The notes beneath the pieces are model-generated. The model worked only from the letters and a program-made list of their open reading frames with translations, was not told the DNA's origin and did no database searches. A program made the position numbers and the translations under genes. Shown here one piece after another: positions 1 through 7,450 of a DNA stretch of 39,582 bases. Source of the DNA: Opitutaceae bacterium (GTDB taxonomy: Bacteria; Verrucomicrobiota; Verrucomicrobiia; Opitutales; Opitutaceae); NCBI GenBank assembly GCA_019634615.1, contig JAHCAZ010000032.1:1-39582 (forward strand). The letters run 5' to 3'. The stretch's first letter is position 1, and each line of letters starts with the position of its first letter.

Positions 1-345
1 CGGCACCTCGTCCCACGTGCGCTTGGGCTTCTGGCCCTGGGAGAGGTAGTACCGGATCTTGTCGAAGTTGATGTTCTCGAGATCCTTCGTCGCCCAGTGC
101 GTCGGCATGGGCTTCTCGCGGAAGGCCTGCAGGGCCTTGAGGCGGAAATCGAGGATCCACGGGGCCTCCTTCTTGACGGCGCTGATATAGCGCACGGTCT
201 CCTCGGAGAGGCCCGTACCGGCGTCGAACTCGTAGTTCACGTCGTAACTGAAATTGCCTGCGGTCTGATCGATGCCGAGGACCGGATTTTCGGTCGCGAC
301 TTCCGCGGGAGCGGCAGCGGCGTCGAGTTCGGTGGGAGGTTTCAT
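1..345 (-). CDS. sufB: Fe-S cluster assembly protein SufB (N-terminal part, runs off window)
   Basis: The reverse strand reads an open frame of 115 codons from an ATG at 345 to the window edge. The peptide starts [20 protein letters not shown] and continues through motifs typical of the SufB N-terminus: [20 protein letters not shown], then [10 protein letters not shown] and [20 protein letters not shown]. SufB is the scaffold subunit of the SufBCD complex, which builds Fe-S clusters in the cytoplasm using ATP hydrolysis by SufC. The gene lies 84 bp downstream of sufC on the same strand, so the two are very probably co-transcribed. The C-terminal core with the cluster-ligand residues is outside the window. 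Frame and family are secure. Confidence 0.95.
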   Translation of the reverse strand, partial: MKPPTELDAAAAPAEVATENPVLGIDQTAGNFSYDVNYEFDAGTGLSEETVRYISAVKKEAPWILDFRLKALQAFREKPMPTHWATKDLENINFDKIRYYLSQGQKPKRTWDEVP

Positions 346-371
346 GGCGAAAGGGATTTGGATGTTGGAGG

Positions 372-419
372 GTAGGAGCGCGCTTGCGCGCGATGGATCG
401 CCTGCAAGCAGGCTCCTAG
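372..419. repeat. REP-like inverted pair between sufC and sufB
   Basis: The sequence opens with GTAGGAGC, followed by the hairpin GCGCGC-TT-GCGCGC and then CGAT. It closes with a second, inverted unit whose hairpin is GCCTGC-AA-GCAGGC, ending CTCCTAG. The two hairpins differ in sequence, so this is a mixed pair. It fills most of the 84-bp gap between sufC and sufB and would be transcribed as two adjacent stem-loops. The GTAG head plus hairpin is the layout known for proteobacterial REP elements. Confidence 0.8.
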
Positions 420-429
420 ATGGGGGCGG

Positions 430-1185
430 TTAGGCGTGGGCGAGTTCCTTTTTCACCCAGTCGTAGCCCTTGGCCTCGAGCTCGAGGGCGAGGTCCTTCT
501 CGCCGCTGCGGACGATGCGGCCGTCGTACATCACGTGGACGAAGTCCGGGACGATGTAGTCGAGCAGGCGCTGGTAGTGGGTGATCATGAGCATGCCGAG
601 ATTCGGCCCGCGCATGGCGTTGACGCCCTCGGCGACGATGCGGAGCGCGTCGATGTCGAGGCCGGAGTCGGTCTCGTCCATGAGCGCGAACTTGGGCTCG
701 AGCATCGCCATCTGGAGGATCTCACAGCGCTTCTTCTCGCCGCCGGAGAAGCCGTCGTTGACCGCGCGGGAGGTGAACTTCCGGTCGATCTTGAGCGCGT
801 CCATCTTCGAGTAGAGGCGCTTGTAGTAGGCCGTGGCGTCGAGCTCCTCGCCCTCGGCCAGGCGGGCCTGGACGGCGGCGCGGAGGAAGTTGGCGATGGT
901 CACGCCCTGGATCTCGCTCGGGTACTGGAAGGCGAGGAACAGGCCGGCGCGCGCGCGCTCGTCGGGCTGCATCGCGAGAATGGACGCGCCGTCGAGGAGG
1001 ACGTCCCCGCCGGTGATCGCGTAGTCGGGATGGCCGGCGATGGCCTTGGCGAGGGTGGACTTGCCCGTGCCGTTGGGGCCCATGATCGCATGGACCTCGC
1101 CGCTTTTGATCGTGAGGCTGAAGCCTTTGACGATGGCTTTGCTGCCGATGCTGATGTTGAGGTCCTTGATTTCGAGCTGGCTCAT
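430..1185 (-). CDS. sufC: Fe-S cluster assembly ATPase SufC
   Basis: The 251-aa product is the ABC-type ATPase of the SufBCD scaffold complex and energises cluster assembly in the cytosol. Visible motifs in order: Walker [10 protein letters not shown] (residues 36-44), ABC signature FSGGEKKR (146-153), Walker B ending [10 protein letters not shown] (168-177) and the switch His in ITHYQR (H203). Length matches the family (about 250 aa). The reading frame is open further upstream, but [16 protein letters not shown] is the conserved start and the extra residues are shadow of the neighbouring regulator gene. No Shine-Dalgarno is obvious; the leader is pyrimidine-rich. It lies 41 bp after the Fur-like gene and 84 bp before sufB, consistent with one operon. 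Confidence 0.97.
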   Translation of the reverse strand: MSQLEIKDLNISIGSKAIVKGFSLTIKSGEVHAIMGPNGTGKSTLAKAIAGHPDYAITGGDVLLDGASILAMQPDERARAGLFLAFQYPSEIQGVTIANFLRAAVQARLAEGEELDATAYYKRLYSKMDALKIDRKFTSRAVNDGFSGGEKKRCEILQMAMLEPKFALMDETDSGLDIDALRIVAEGVNAMRGPNLGMLMITHYQRLLDYIVPDFVHVMYDGRIVRSGEKDLALELEAKGYDWVKKELAHA

Positions 1186-1226
1186 GGAAGGAAGGTGTAA
1201 GTGATATGGTGTAAGGGATAAGGGGA

Positions 1227-1652
1227 TCAGTCCTTGGCTTTGCCGCGGAAGATGATCTCGACGGAATTGGAATCGTAGCCGTCGGGGAGGATCGACTTCA
1301 CCTGGTCGAGCAGGCCCGGCGGGAGGTCGATGTCGTGGGTCGAACCCGTGCTCTCGTCGTGAAAATGGGCGTGCGGCTTCTGGTTCGGGCAATAGCGGGT
1401 GGGGCCACGCTCGAAGTTGACCGCCCGGACCACCCGGCACTGGACCAAGGTCTCCAGACAGTTGTAAACGGTGGCCAGCGAGATGGTGGGCATCTCGGCC
1501 TTGACGCGCGCAAATACCTCATCCGCAGTGGGATGGTCGCGTTTCTTTAAGAGCACATTGAACACGAGCTCGCGCTGTGGGGTGGAGCGCAGTCCGCTTT
1601 CGGCCAGGGTTTGCGAAAGGGACTCGGGTGTGGCGGTGGACGTGTCAGACAT
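1227..1652 (-). CDS. Fur/PerR-family transcriptional regulator of the suf operon
   Basis: The 141-aa protein has the Fur-family layout. The winged helix includes STPQRELV (23-30) and the recognition helix [14 protein letters not shown] (57-70), followed by a dimerisation/metal half with the His cluster HAHFHD (94-99). The structural-zinc Cys-x-x-Cys pairs of classical Fur and PerR are absent; the only Cys are C65, C72 and C88. It is the first gene of the unit and sits 41 bp before sufC. It therefore probably senses metal, iron-sulfur demand or oxidative state and controls sufCB and itself. A large palindrome directly upstream (1674-1719) is the likely operator. Whether it is Fur-, PerR- or otherwise specific cannot be read from sequence. 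Confidence 0.9.
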   Translation of the reverse strand: MSDTSTATPESLSQTLAESGLRSTPQRELVFNVLLKKRDHPTADEVFARVKAEMPTISLATVYNCLETLVQCRVVRAVNFERGPTRYCPNQKPHAHFHDESTGSTHDIDLPPGLLDQVKSILPDGYDSNSVEIIFRGKAKD

Positions 1653-1673
1653 GATGTTGAGATTCGCTATCAG

Positions 1674-1719
1674 ATTGGAATGGTTCTAAATCGCAAGTGA
1701 GATTTAGAATAATTCCAAT
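1674..1719. promoter_or_regulatory. Double Fur/PerR-box-like operator upstream of the Fur-like gene
   Basis: Two 18-bp blocks, ATTGGAATGGTTCTAAAT (1674-1691) and ATTTAGAATAATTCCAAT (1702-1719), are reverse complements of each other at 16 of 18 positions and are separated by 10 bp. Each block is itself a 7-1-7 type box: TTAGAAT-A-ATTCCAA matches an inverted repeat at 6 of 7 positions. This layout is known for PerR and Fur boxes. It is AT-rich within GC-rich DNA and lies 22-67 bp before the regulator's start codon. The natural inference is autoregulation and control of the downstream suf genes. Confidence 0.75.
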
Positions 1720-1776
1720 AAACTAATAGGGCCCATTAATTCGCAGTGAGACTGATTATGGCACGCGAGCGGAACC

Positions 1777-1854
1777 GTAGGGGCGCACCTCGCGTGCGCC
1801 CTCACGTTTCATCCGCGAATGATGCCCAAGGGCGCACGCGAGGTGCGCCCCTAC
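1777..1854. repeat. REP-like inverted pair, GTAGGGGCGCACC type
   Basis: Perfect 25-bp arms (1777-1801 and 1830-1854) enclose a 28-bp loop. Each arm starts GTAG and folds on itself as GGGCGCAC-ctcgc-GTGCGCCC. A second pair of the same type lies at 2358-2435, so the two pairs bracket the gene at 1906-2322. Confidence 0.85.
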
Positions 1855-1905
1855 CTTGGATTTGAACTGGATTCACCCGCGTCGGTCCAAGTATCTCATC
1901 GCCAC

Positions 1906-2322
1906 ATGAATCTCGATGAAGCCCGCACCGCCGTGATCCACGCCCTCGGGCGCATGAATGCGCTCTACCAGCAGCCGGTCTTCGACGAGTGGGTGCTCGC
2001 GAAGCTCACGCGCGAGCAGGGTGCAGTCTTGTTTTATCAGGGTCCACGGGCCGAGAGCTACAAGGCGCGCTTCATCGCCGACAGCACGCCGCTCGGCGCC
2101 GAGCTCGGGCAAAGCCAATTGCACCCGGGCGATTTCGTCTTCGCCCCCGAGGCACACGGCACGCACTTCGATGCGTGCATTCGCCTGGGGGCGACCAGCT
2201 ACCTGTTCTGCAACAACACGACGCGCTCGATGGTCGAGATCCGCCAAAGCCCTCTCTGGCTCGAGGCGCAGAAGCCTTTCGTCGACCTGGCCGCGAAATT
2301 CCAGGCCGACCCGCTGGCTTGA
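1906..2322 (+). CDS. Conserved-looking hypothetical protein, 138 aa
   Basis: I do not recognise the family. The open frame extends upstream to 1819, but that part reads through the REP pair at 1777-1854. The first ATG after it (1906, MNLDEARTAVIHALGRMNAL) is the credible start. The product is soluble and mixed alpha/beta, with no signal peptide or membrane segment. Notable stretches are LYQQPVFDEWVLA, LHPGDFVFAPEAHGTHFDA and YLFCNNTTRSMVEI; the closing region SPLWLEAQKPFVDLAAKF looks helical. It is the only plus-strand gene in the first 5 kb. It faces the exchanger gene tail to tail and is bracketed by two copies of the same REP type. Codon use is GC3-rich like its neighbours, which argues that it is real. 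Confidence 0.7.
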   Translation: MNLDEARTAVIHALGRMNALYQQPVFDEWVLAKLTREQGAVLFYQGPRAESYKARFIADSTPLGAELGQSQLHPGDFVFAPEAHGTHFDACIRLGATSYLFCNNTTRSMVEIRQSPLWLEAQKPFVDLAAKFQADPLA

Positions 2323-2324
2323 TC

Positions 2325-2461
2325 GCAGGAGCCTGCAAGCAGGCGATGGATCGAAATGTAGGGGCGCACCTTGTGTGCGCCCGTCGGCCGCATACGCGGT
2401 TGGTGCCCAAGGGCGCAGACGAGCTGCGCCCCTACAATATCGCGTGGCAGCAGGCTCCTAC
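2325..2461. repeat. Nested REP-like elements (GTAGGGGCGC pair inside a GTAGGAGCC pair)
   Basis: The outer units are GCAGGAGCCTGC... (2325-2347) and its inverted partner ending GCAGGCTCCTAC (2439-2461). They flank an inner inverted pair of the GTAGGGGCGC type (2358-2382 and 2411-2435). The outer CTAC, read on the minus strand, is GTAG, and its TAG serves as the stop codon of the gene ending at 2458. The element starts three bases after the plus-strand stop at 2322, so it separates two convergent genes and may end transcription from both sides. Confidence 0.8.
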
Positions 2462-3465
2462 GCCAAGCCCTGCCACAGAAACCAACCGTACGCCGCGACG
2501 AGCACACCGCCCGCCCAACGCGGCAGGCCACCCGGGACGATGAGCAAAATCGCGTGCGCGACGATCGTGCCGAGGAGCAACCCGAGGCCCGTCGTGAAGA
2601 ACCCCGCCGTCGGCAGCGGCTGGAAGAGCGCGTAGAGCCCGAGGCACAGCGGAATGCAGATATGCCCGTCGCCTACTTGCGAGCTGTACACAATGTCGGC
2701 GCGCCGCCGCCAACCCCAGTAGAGCGCGAGCACCGCGTTGGGTAGGACCATCAGCCACCCGGAAAGCCAGCCGAGGTTGGCCGCACTGACGAAGCCGCCC
2801 TTCTGCGTGCCAATCCAGGCGAGCAGCCAGTCGAGACTCTCGTAGATGAACCACGCGCAGGCGATCACCACGACCAGGTCGACGTAGAACATCGGCCCGT
2901 AGCTGATGCGCTGCCGGACGTTGTGCTTCATCACGTCGAACACCTGGATGCACTGCCAGAACAGGAAGAGCCCGATGAGCATCAGCCCATCGGAGGCATC
3001 GAGCCGCCCGTCGTCGCCCAGCACCCACACCGCCCCGGTAAAGAACAACGCCGCCGCCAGCGTGAGCAGCAGCGAGAGCCGGTTGAGCTGTCCGGCCGTC
3101 CCGGCGTCGGCGCCGCCTTTGCGTCGGCGCGGCGCCGCTCCCTTGGCCTTGCCTGGCAGGATCTCCAGTCCCCACCACAGGGCCGGCAACCCGAGCAGCA
3201 GCGTGAGGTTGGTCACATTATTGACGAGGCAGTTGGTCAGCACCTCACCCGGCGCCCCCTTGTGCGCGATCATCAGGCCGATGAAGACGAGGTTCCCCAG
3301 CCCCGAGCAATAGGGCATGATGAGGGTGCCGAGCGCCGTGCCCTCGAGCCCATGGTCCAGCATCGCCTCGAGCCGCCACATCATCAGCAGCGACACGCCC
3401 ACGAACACCAAAAGATAAGCCGGCGCCTCATTCAGGCCACAGGCATCAAGCAGTTCAGTGAGCAC
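2458..3465 (-). CDS. Sodium/calcium-exchanger-like integral membrane protein
   Basis: The 335-aa polytopic protein has about ten hydrophobic segments. Two stretches resemble the alpha-repeats of the CaCA (K+-dependent Na+/Ca2+ exchanger, YrbG-like) superfamily: GTALGTLIMPYCSGLGNLVF followed by NCLVNNVTNLTLLLGLPALW in the first half, and LPNAVLALYWGWRRRADIVY before a hydrophobic run in the second. The usual GTS-PE signature is altered (GTALGTLIMP and MVLPNAV) and the acidic ion-binding residues are not obvious, so this is a divergent member or a relative with another substrate. A charged cytoplasmic loop (KAKGAAPRRRKGG) separates the halves. Its stop codon is formed by the REP element at 2325-2461. 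It follows the aldo/keto reductase gene by 63 bp on the same strand. Confidence 0.65.
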   Translation of the reverse strand: MLTELLDACGLNEAPAYLLVFVGVSLLMMWRLEAMLDHGLEGTALGTLIMPYCSGLGNLVFIGLMIAHKGAPGEVLTNCLVNNVTNLTLLLGLPALWWGLEILPGKAKGAAPRRRKGGADAGTAGQLNRLSLLLTLAAALFFTGAVWVLGDDGRLDASDGLMLIGLFLFWQCIQVFDVMKHNVRQRISYGPMFYVDLVVVIACAWFIYESLDWLLAWIGTQKGGFVSAANLGWLSGWLMVLPNAVLALYWGWRRRADIVYSSQVGDGHICIPLCLGLYALFQPLPTAGFFTTGLGLLLGTIVAHAILLIVPGGLPRWAGGVLVAAYGWFLWQGLA

Positions 3466-3528
3466 GTCTCTGGTTGGCGGGAAACGCGCCGCATGTAAAT
3501 CCCGGCGAGGCGGCCCGGCCGGTCCGCG

Positions 3529-4497
3529 TTACGCCGGCGAGAAGTCCTTCACGTGCAGCTTGCGCGCCTCGGCCAGTTCGCCAGCGGAGTAGGGAGCCGC
3601 CGCGGAGGCCGTGGCGCAGTCGAGGATCTCCTCGAGTTTCTTCGAGCCCGAGAGCACGAGCGAGACACTCGGGTTGTCGAGCACCCACCGCATGGCCGCC
3701 GCGGCGAGCGTCTTGACGTCGCGGCGCACGAGCAGGGCCTTGTACCGGTCGGCTGTCTCGACGCGTTCCACGATCTCCTCGCGCGAATACCGCGCGTTGA
3801 GCGAGCCCGCTGGAAAGACGGTGTCCTTCGTGAACACGCCGGCGAGGAAGCCGTTCGCCAGCGACTCGCGGGCGACGATGCCGACGTTCAATTTGCCGAG
3901 CTCAGCGATCATCGGCTCCCACTCGCGGTACGTGAGGCTGTAGGCGATCTGGGCGACATCGATGCGGCCGTCCTGCGCCCATTGGCGCGTCATGCCCTCG
4001 GTGTCCTGGATGAACCCGCACGACAGGCCGACAAACCGCACCTTGCCGCTGCGCTTCAACTGGTCGAGCGCGGCCCAGACGTTGTCCTTGATCTTCGCGG
4101 GATGCGTCGGCGAGTGGAAGAACAGCACGTCGATCCGGTCCGTGCCCAGCCGACGCAGGCTCTGCTCGACCGACCACACGACGGTCTCGCCGTCGAAGAG
4201 CTCGTTGGTGTGCACGCGCGAGTGGTAGCGCCCGAATTTTGTGGCGATGATCACGCGATCGCGGTCGGCGCCGAGGCCCTGGCCGAGGACCTTCTCGGCG
4301 ATGCCGTCCTCCTCCTTCGTGCCGTAGAGCGGGGCGCTGTCGAAAAAGTTGATCCCCGCGTCGAGCGCGCCCCGGATCGCGCGGTGCGCGGACCCGGAGT
4401 CGACGGACCCGTAGATCGACGGCGACCCAAAGGCCCAGGTGCCAAGGGAGACTTCACTGACTTTAAGGCCGGTCCGGCCAAGGGTGCGGTAGTTCAT
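3529..4497 (-). CDS. Aldo/keto reductase family oxidoreductase
   Basis: The 322-aa product is a cytosolic NAD(P)H-dependent TIM-barrel oxidoreductase. The catalytic tetrad is visible: D53 and Y58 in NFFDSAPLYG, K87 in IATKFGR and H128 in DVLFFHSP. The start MNYRTLGRTGLKVSEVSLGT is the standard N-terminus of this family; the open frame continues 15 codons upstream without homology. The C-terminal part has RWVLDNPSVSLVLSGSKKLE, the usual cofactor-binding region. Sequence style (GRTGLKVS, DAGINFFDSA) resembles L-fucose or sugar dehydrogenase-type members, but the substrate cannot be assigned. A REP pair separates it from the creatininase-family gene upstream. Confidence 0.93.
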   Translation of the reverse strand: MNYRTLGRTGLKVSEVSLGTWAFGSPSIYGSVDSGSAHRAIRGALDAGINFFDSAPLYGTKEEDGIAEKVLGQGLGADRDRVIIATKFGRYHSRVHTNELFDGETVVWSVEQSLRRLGTDRIDVLFFHSPTHPAKIKDNVWAALDQLKRSGKVRFVGLSCGFIQDTEGMTRQWAQDGRIDVAQIAYSLTYREWEPMIAELGKLNVGIVARESLANGFLAGVFTKDTVFPAGSLNARYSREEIVERVETADRYKALLVRRDVKTLAAAAMRWVLDNPSVSLVLSGSKKLEEILDCATASAAAPYSAGELAEARKLHVKDFSPA

Positions 4498-4546
4498 GGG
4501 AAGGGAATAGGGAATCGCGGAAACGCGGAAGGGCGGAAGCACATTA

Positions 4547-4628
4547 TTGGGTAGGGCCCGACCTCCGGGCGGGCCGCGTTGGGCGTGCGCATGCCGAACC
4601 GCCCGTCCGGAGGCCGGGCGCTACCCAA
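4547..4628. repeat. REP-like inverted pair, TTGGGTAG...CTACCCAA type, copy 1
   Basis: An 82-bp element starts TTGGGTAGGGCCCGACCTCC and ends CGGGCGCTACCCAA, with long complementary arms and the central block GTTGGGCGTGCGCATGCCGA. Further copies lie at 12238-12314, 13870-13951 (also 82 bp), 17038-17080 (half) and 37498-37563 (shortened). It lies between the aldo/keto reductase and creatininase-family genes. Confidence 0.85.
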
Positions 4629-4656
4629 AGGCAAGATCGCGTCGTAAGTGGCATTG

Positions 4657-5364
4657 TCACATCGCCTCCGCGATGACCTTGGTTGCCGCCGCCACAAACG
4701 CTGCCGTGTAGGCCTTCCCCTTTTCCGCGGACGCCTCGCGCGGGTCGGGGCCCCAGACGGCGTCCTGCTCGAGGGTGGGGACGCGGTCGGTCGGGAGGCG
4801 GGTGAGGTCCACGCAGTCGGGGTCGGTGTGCATCAGGAACGCCACCTCGCCGAGCGCGGCGTGGTTCACGATCACGATGTCCTTCGAGACGAGATCGGTC
4901 TCCGACGTCGCAATCGCCCGGGTGCCGCCCTGGCGCGCGTTGAACTGCGCCGCCTCGTCCTTGATGATGTCGTAGTGCGGCTGGCCGACGTGGCCGCAGA
5001 GGATGAACACCACGCGGAATTTCTCGTCGGCGAGCTGGTCGAGGTGCTCGCGCACGAGCGCGCGCAGCGTGCCCTCGCTGAAGTCGAGCGAGTGGCGCGG
5101 AAACGGCAGGTTCTTCAACCCCTTGATCGTGTTGGCCGCGACGTACACCGGCGGTAGCACGAGTCCGCCCGCCGCGCGCGCGAGCTCCACGCACAGTCCG
5201 TGGGCCTTGAGCCCGTCGAGGCCGACCGCTGCGTGCTTCCCGTGATATTCCAACGCGCCCCACGGCAGGTAGGCGACGGGGTGCTGGGCGAAGATCGCCT
5301 CGATCTCAGCCGGCATGAGCCGCTCATAGCGGCCCCAGGCAGGTGCGGACGGTGTGGGGGGCAT
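4657..5364 (-). CDS. Creatininase family protein
   Basis: The 235-aa product belongs to the creatininase/amidohydrolase superfamily, metal-dependent cytosolic hydrolases of amide bonds. The hallmark is YLPWGALEYHGKHAAVGLDG (residues 32-51), which corresponds to the family pattern LPxGSxEQHGPHLPxxTD and gives metal ligands E39, H41 and D50. Later come FILCGHVGQPHYD and VNHAALGEVAFLMH, matching the family's GNGGN- and HAGExETS-type regions. Here the middle motif is CGHVGQPH rather than GNGGNxxA, so creatinine itself is unlikely to be the substrate. Length is typical. It is divergent from the DUF5069 gene, and the 167-bp gap should hold both promoters. Confidence 0.88.
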   Translation of the reverse strand: MPPTPSAPAWGRYERLMPAEIEAIFAQHPVAYLPWGALEYHGKHAAVGLDGLKAHGLCVELARAAGGLVLPPVYVAANTIKGLKNLPFPRHSLDFSEGTLRALVREHLDQLADEKFRVVFILCGHVGQPHYDIIKDEAAQFNARQGGTRAIATSETDLVSKDIVIVNHAALGEVAFLMHTDPDCVDLTRLPTDRVPTLEQDAVWGPDPREASAEKGKAYTAAFVAAATKVIAEAM

Positions 5365-5531
5365 GCGGCTCGCACGATGGCGGGCGTACGGGGCGCGCCA
5401 AGTTTTTTTCGGCTACGGGTAGGACGAAGACAGCCATTGCCTTCCGGCGGTAGGATTGGCTCCCTCGTGTCCGGTCGCAGCCGCCCTGTCGCGGTTGGAC
5501 CAACCACATCAACCTCAACCCCCTGATATCC

Positions 5532-5975
5532 ATGGCAACGTTCGTCCCCCTCATCAGCTCCGGCACCGCCGGTCCCCTCGGCGTCCTCCACCTCCCCCGT
5601 CTCTGGCTCAAGGCCTCCCTCGAGGCCCGCGGCAAGCTCGACGCCCGCTATCCCGGCTGCGGCAAGGGTTACGACCAGATGACCATCGACGCCCTCGGCC
5701 TGAAGCGCGAAGCCGTGCTCGCGTTCATCAAGGACAAGCGCCCGACCTACCCGCAGTTCGAGGCCTGGATCAAGGCCCAGCCCGGCGTGAAACTCGACGC
5801 CGCGACCATCGAAAAGCACAACGCGGCCGTCCGCGGCTACATCCACGACGACGCCACGCGCAAGGGCATCCTCAAGAACAATGGCCTCCCCGACGACGCC
5901 ACCGCTGTCCGCGACGCCGTCCGCCTCAACGACCTCGACAGCTGGCAGGAATTCCACGCCGACATCCTGGCCTGA
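5532..5975 (+). CDS. DUF5069 domain-containing protein
   Basis: The 147-aa soluble protein matches the DUF5069 pattern: an N-terminal LGVLHLPRLWLKASLEARGK, then YPGCGKGYDQMTIDALGLKR, and a C-terminal tail with VRLNDLDSWQEFHADIL. DUF5069 is common in Verrucomicrobiota and has no established function. The proline-rich SGTAGPLGVL start follows the ATG at 5532. The 5' leader is pyrimidine- and CA-rich with no clear Shine-Dalgarno. It is divergently arranged with the creatininase-family gene and is followed by a block of repeats. Assignment is from sequence pattern memory, not from a search. Confidence 0.75.
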   Translation: MATFVPLISSGTAGPLGVLHLPRLWLKASLEARGKLDARYPGCGKGYDQMTIDALGLKREAVLAFIKDKRPTYPQFEAWIKAQPGVKLDAATIEKHNAAVRGYIHDDATRKGILKNNGLPDDATAVRDAVRLNDLDSWQEFHADILA

Positions 5976-5994
5976 GGTAAGTCAGGGAATACCG

Positions 5995-6416
5995 TTTAAC
6001 CACGGATTACACGGATGGCACGGATTCAAACCTAAGTAACCACTGATTAACACTGATGGGCACTGATTGGGATCAGTGAAGATCAGTGCAGATAAGTGGA
6101 TTATCCGGTTCGTATTCGTGTTATCCGTGCAACTATCCCTGAAAATCTTGTTTTCTGCATAAGGTTTTCCGCGGTCACGACTCAGCGCCAACGGCGCGAG
6201 CTATGACAGCCTAGGGCAACGCCCTAGGTTTTTATTCAAAGTGGTCGTCGAGGGCTGAAGGCCCGATCCATCGCCCGGGCTTTCAGCCCTCGCCTGATGC
6301 CGAACGATCGTTCCTAGGGCGTTGCCCTAGGCTGTGATGTTCTCGGGCCTTCGGCCCTCCTGCTGCGCTTACCTTCGACTGCGGCGCAGCCGCTCCAGGT
6401 AATCCGTGGTTTAAAC
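5995..6416. repeat. Composite block of nested palindromic repeats between DUF5069 gene and trxB
   Basis: The block begins TTTAACCACGGATTACACGG and ends AATCCGTGGTTTAAAC, the two halves of one repeat family. Inside lie an ACTGAT-type palindrome (AACCACTGATTAACACTGAT ... ATCAGTGCAGATAAGTGG) and a further element with CCTAGGGCAACGCCCTAGG and GGGCTTTCAGCCC stems. No coding potential is seen; the gap of about 445 bp between genes is almost wholly repeat. Confidence 0.75.
6276..6367. repeat. 92-bp element, copy 1 (identical to 14052-14143)
   Basis: It starts CGGGCTTTCAGCCCTCGCCT and ends GGGCCTTCGGCCCTCCTGCTGCG. It contains three small hairpins: GGGCT-TTC-AGCCC, CCTAGGGCGTTGCCCTAGG and GGGCC-TTC-GGCCC. 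Read base by base, it is identical to 14052-14143. Confidence 0.85.
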
Positions 6417-6420
6417 TTCG

Positions 6421-7365
6421 CTAGCCTTCGTGCTCGGCCAGCCAGCGCTCTGCCTCGATGGCGGCCTGGCAGCCCATGCCGGCGGCCGTGATGGCCTGGC
6501 GGTAGACGTGGTCGGAGCAGTCGCCCGCGACGTACACGCCGGGGATGTTCGTCCGCACCTGTGAGCCGGCGGCCGGCTTGAAGTAGCCGCCCTCGTCCAC
6601 CTGCAGCGGCGGGGCAAAGGGACCGGTGTTCGGCACGTGGCCGATCGCGACGAAGATGCCCTTCACCGGCAGCACACTCTCGGCGCCGGTCTTCACGTTC
6701 TTCACCTTCAGGCCGTTGACCGAGCCCTCCTTTACGCCGAGGACCTCGACCGGGACCGTGTCCCAGACCATCTGGATCTTCTCATGCGACGTGGCGCGGT
6801 CGGCCATGATCTTGGACGCACGCAGCGAGTCGCGGCGATGGACCAGGTAAACCTTGCTGGCAAAACGCGTGAGGAACAGGGCCTCCTCGGCCGCGCTGTC
6901 GCCGCCACCGATGACCGCGACTTCCATCTTGCGGTAGAACGCACCGTCGCAGGTCGCGCACGTCGTCACGCCCTTGCCGCCGTAGAGTTCCTTTTCGCCC
7001 GGGACGCCGGTCATGCGCGGCGAGGCGCCGGTGGCGATGATGACGGACTTCGCGAGGATCGTGCGGTCGCCGAGGACCAGCTTGCGCGGCATCGAGTTGA
7101 AATCGACGGCGGTGACGAGCGCCTGCTCGAAGCGCGTGCCGAAGCGCGTGGCCTGCTCGCGCATGTTCTGAGTCAGCTGGAAGCCGTCGACGCCGTGGGG
7201 GAAGCCGGGGAAGTTCTCGACCTCGCTCGTCGTGGTCAGCTGCCCGCCGGGCAGGGGACCTTCAAGGACCAGCGGGTTGAGGTTGGCGCGCGCCGCATAA
7301 ATGGCCGCAGTAAGACCCGCGCACCCGGTACCGACGATGACGACATTTTCGACGTTGGAGGACAT
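6421..7365 (-). CDS. trxB: Thioredoxin-disulfide reductase
   Basis: The 314-aa flavoprotein reduces thioredoxin with NADPH. Seen in order: FAD-binding GTGCAG (12-17), [17 protein letters not shown] (39-55), redox-active CATC (C136 and C139) in [19 protein letters not shown]-binding GGGDSA (153-158) with HRRDSLR (176-182), and the C-terminal FAD motif [15 protein letters not shown]. Length and order match low-molecular-weight bacterial TrxB. The start [14 protein letters not shown] at 7365 is chosen because the frame upstream (to 7410) lacks homology. It lies 85 bp downstream of the helicase gene on the same strand. Confidence 0.97.
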   Translation of the reverse strand: MSSNVENVVIVGTGCAGLTAAIYAARANLNPLVLEGPLPGGQLTTTSEVENFPGFPHGVDGFQLTQNMREQATRFGTRFEQALVTAVDFNSMPRKLVLGDRTILAKSVIIATGASPRMTGVPGEKELYGGKGVTTCATCDGAFYRKMEVAVIGGGDSAAEEALFLTRFASKVYLVHRRDSLRASKIMADRATSHEKIQMVWDTVPVEVLGVKEGSVNGLKVKNVKTGAESVLPVKGIFVAIGHVPNTGPFAPPLQVDEGGYFKPAAGSQVRTNIPGVYVAGDCSDHVYRQAITAAGMGCQAAIEAERWLAEHEG

Positions 7366-7450
7366 GGAATTGAGAAGGGATACAGGAATCACACCCCCTG
7401 CGGAGTGCAACTCCCGAGATATGGGCCGAAGGAACCAGACCTAAAAACCC

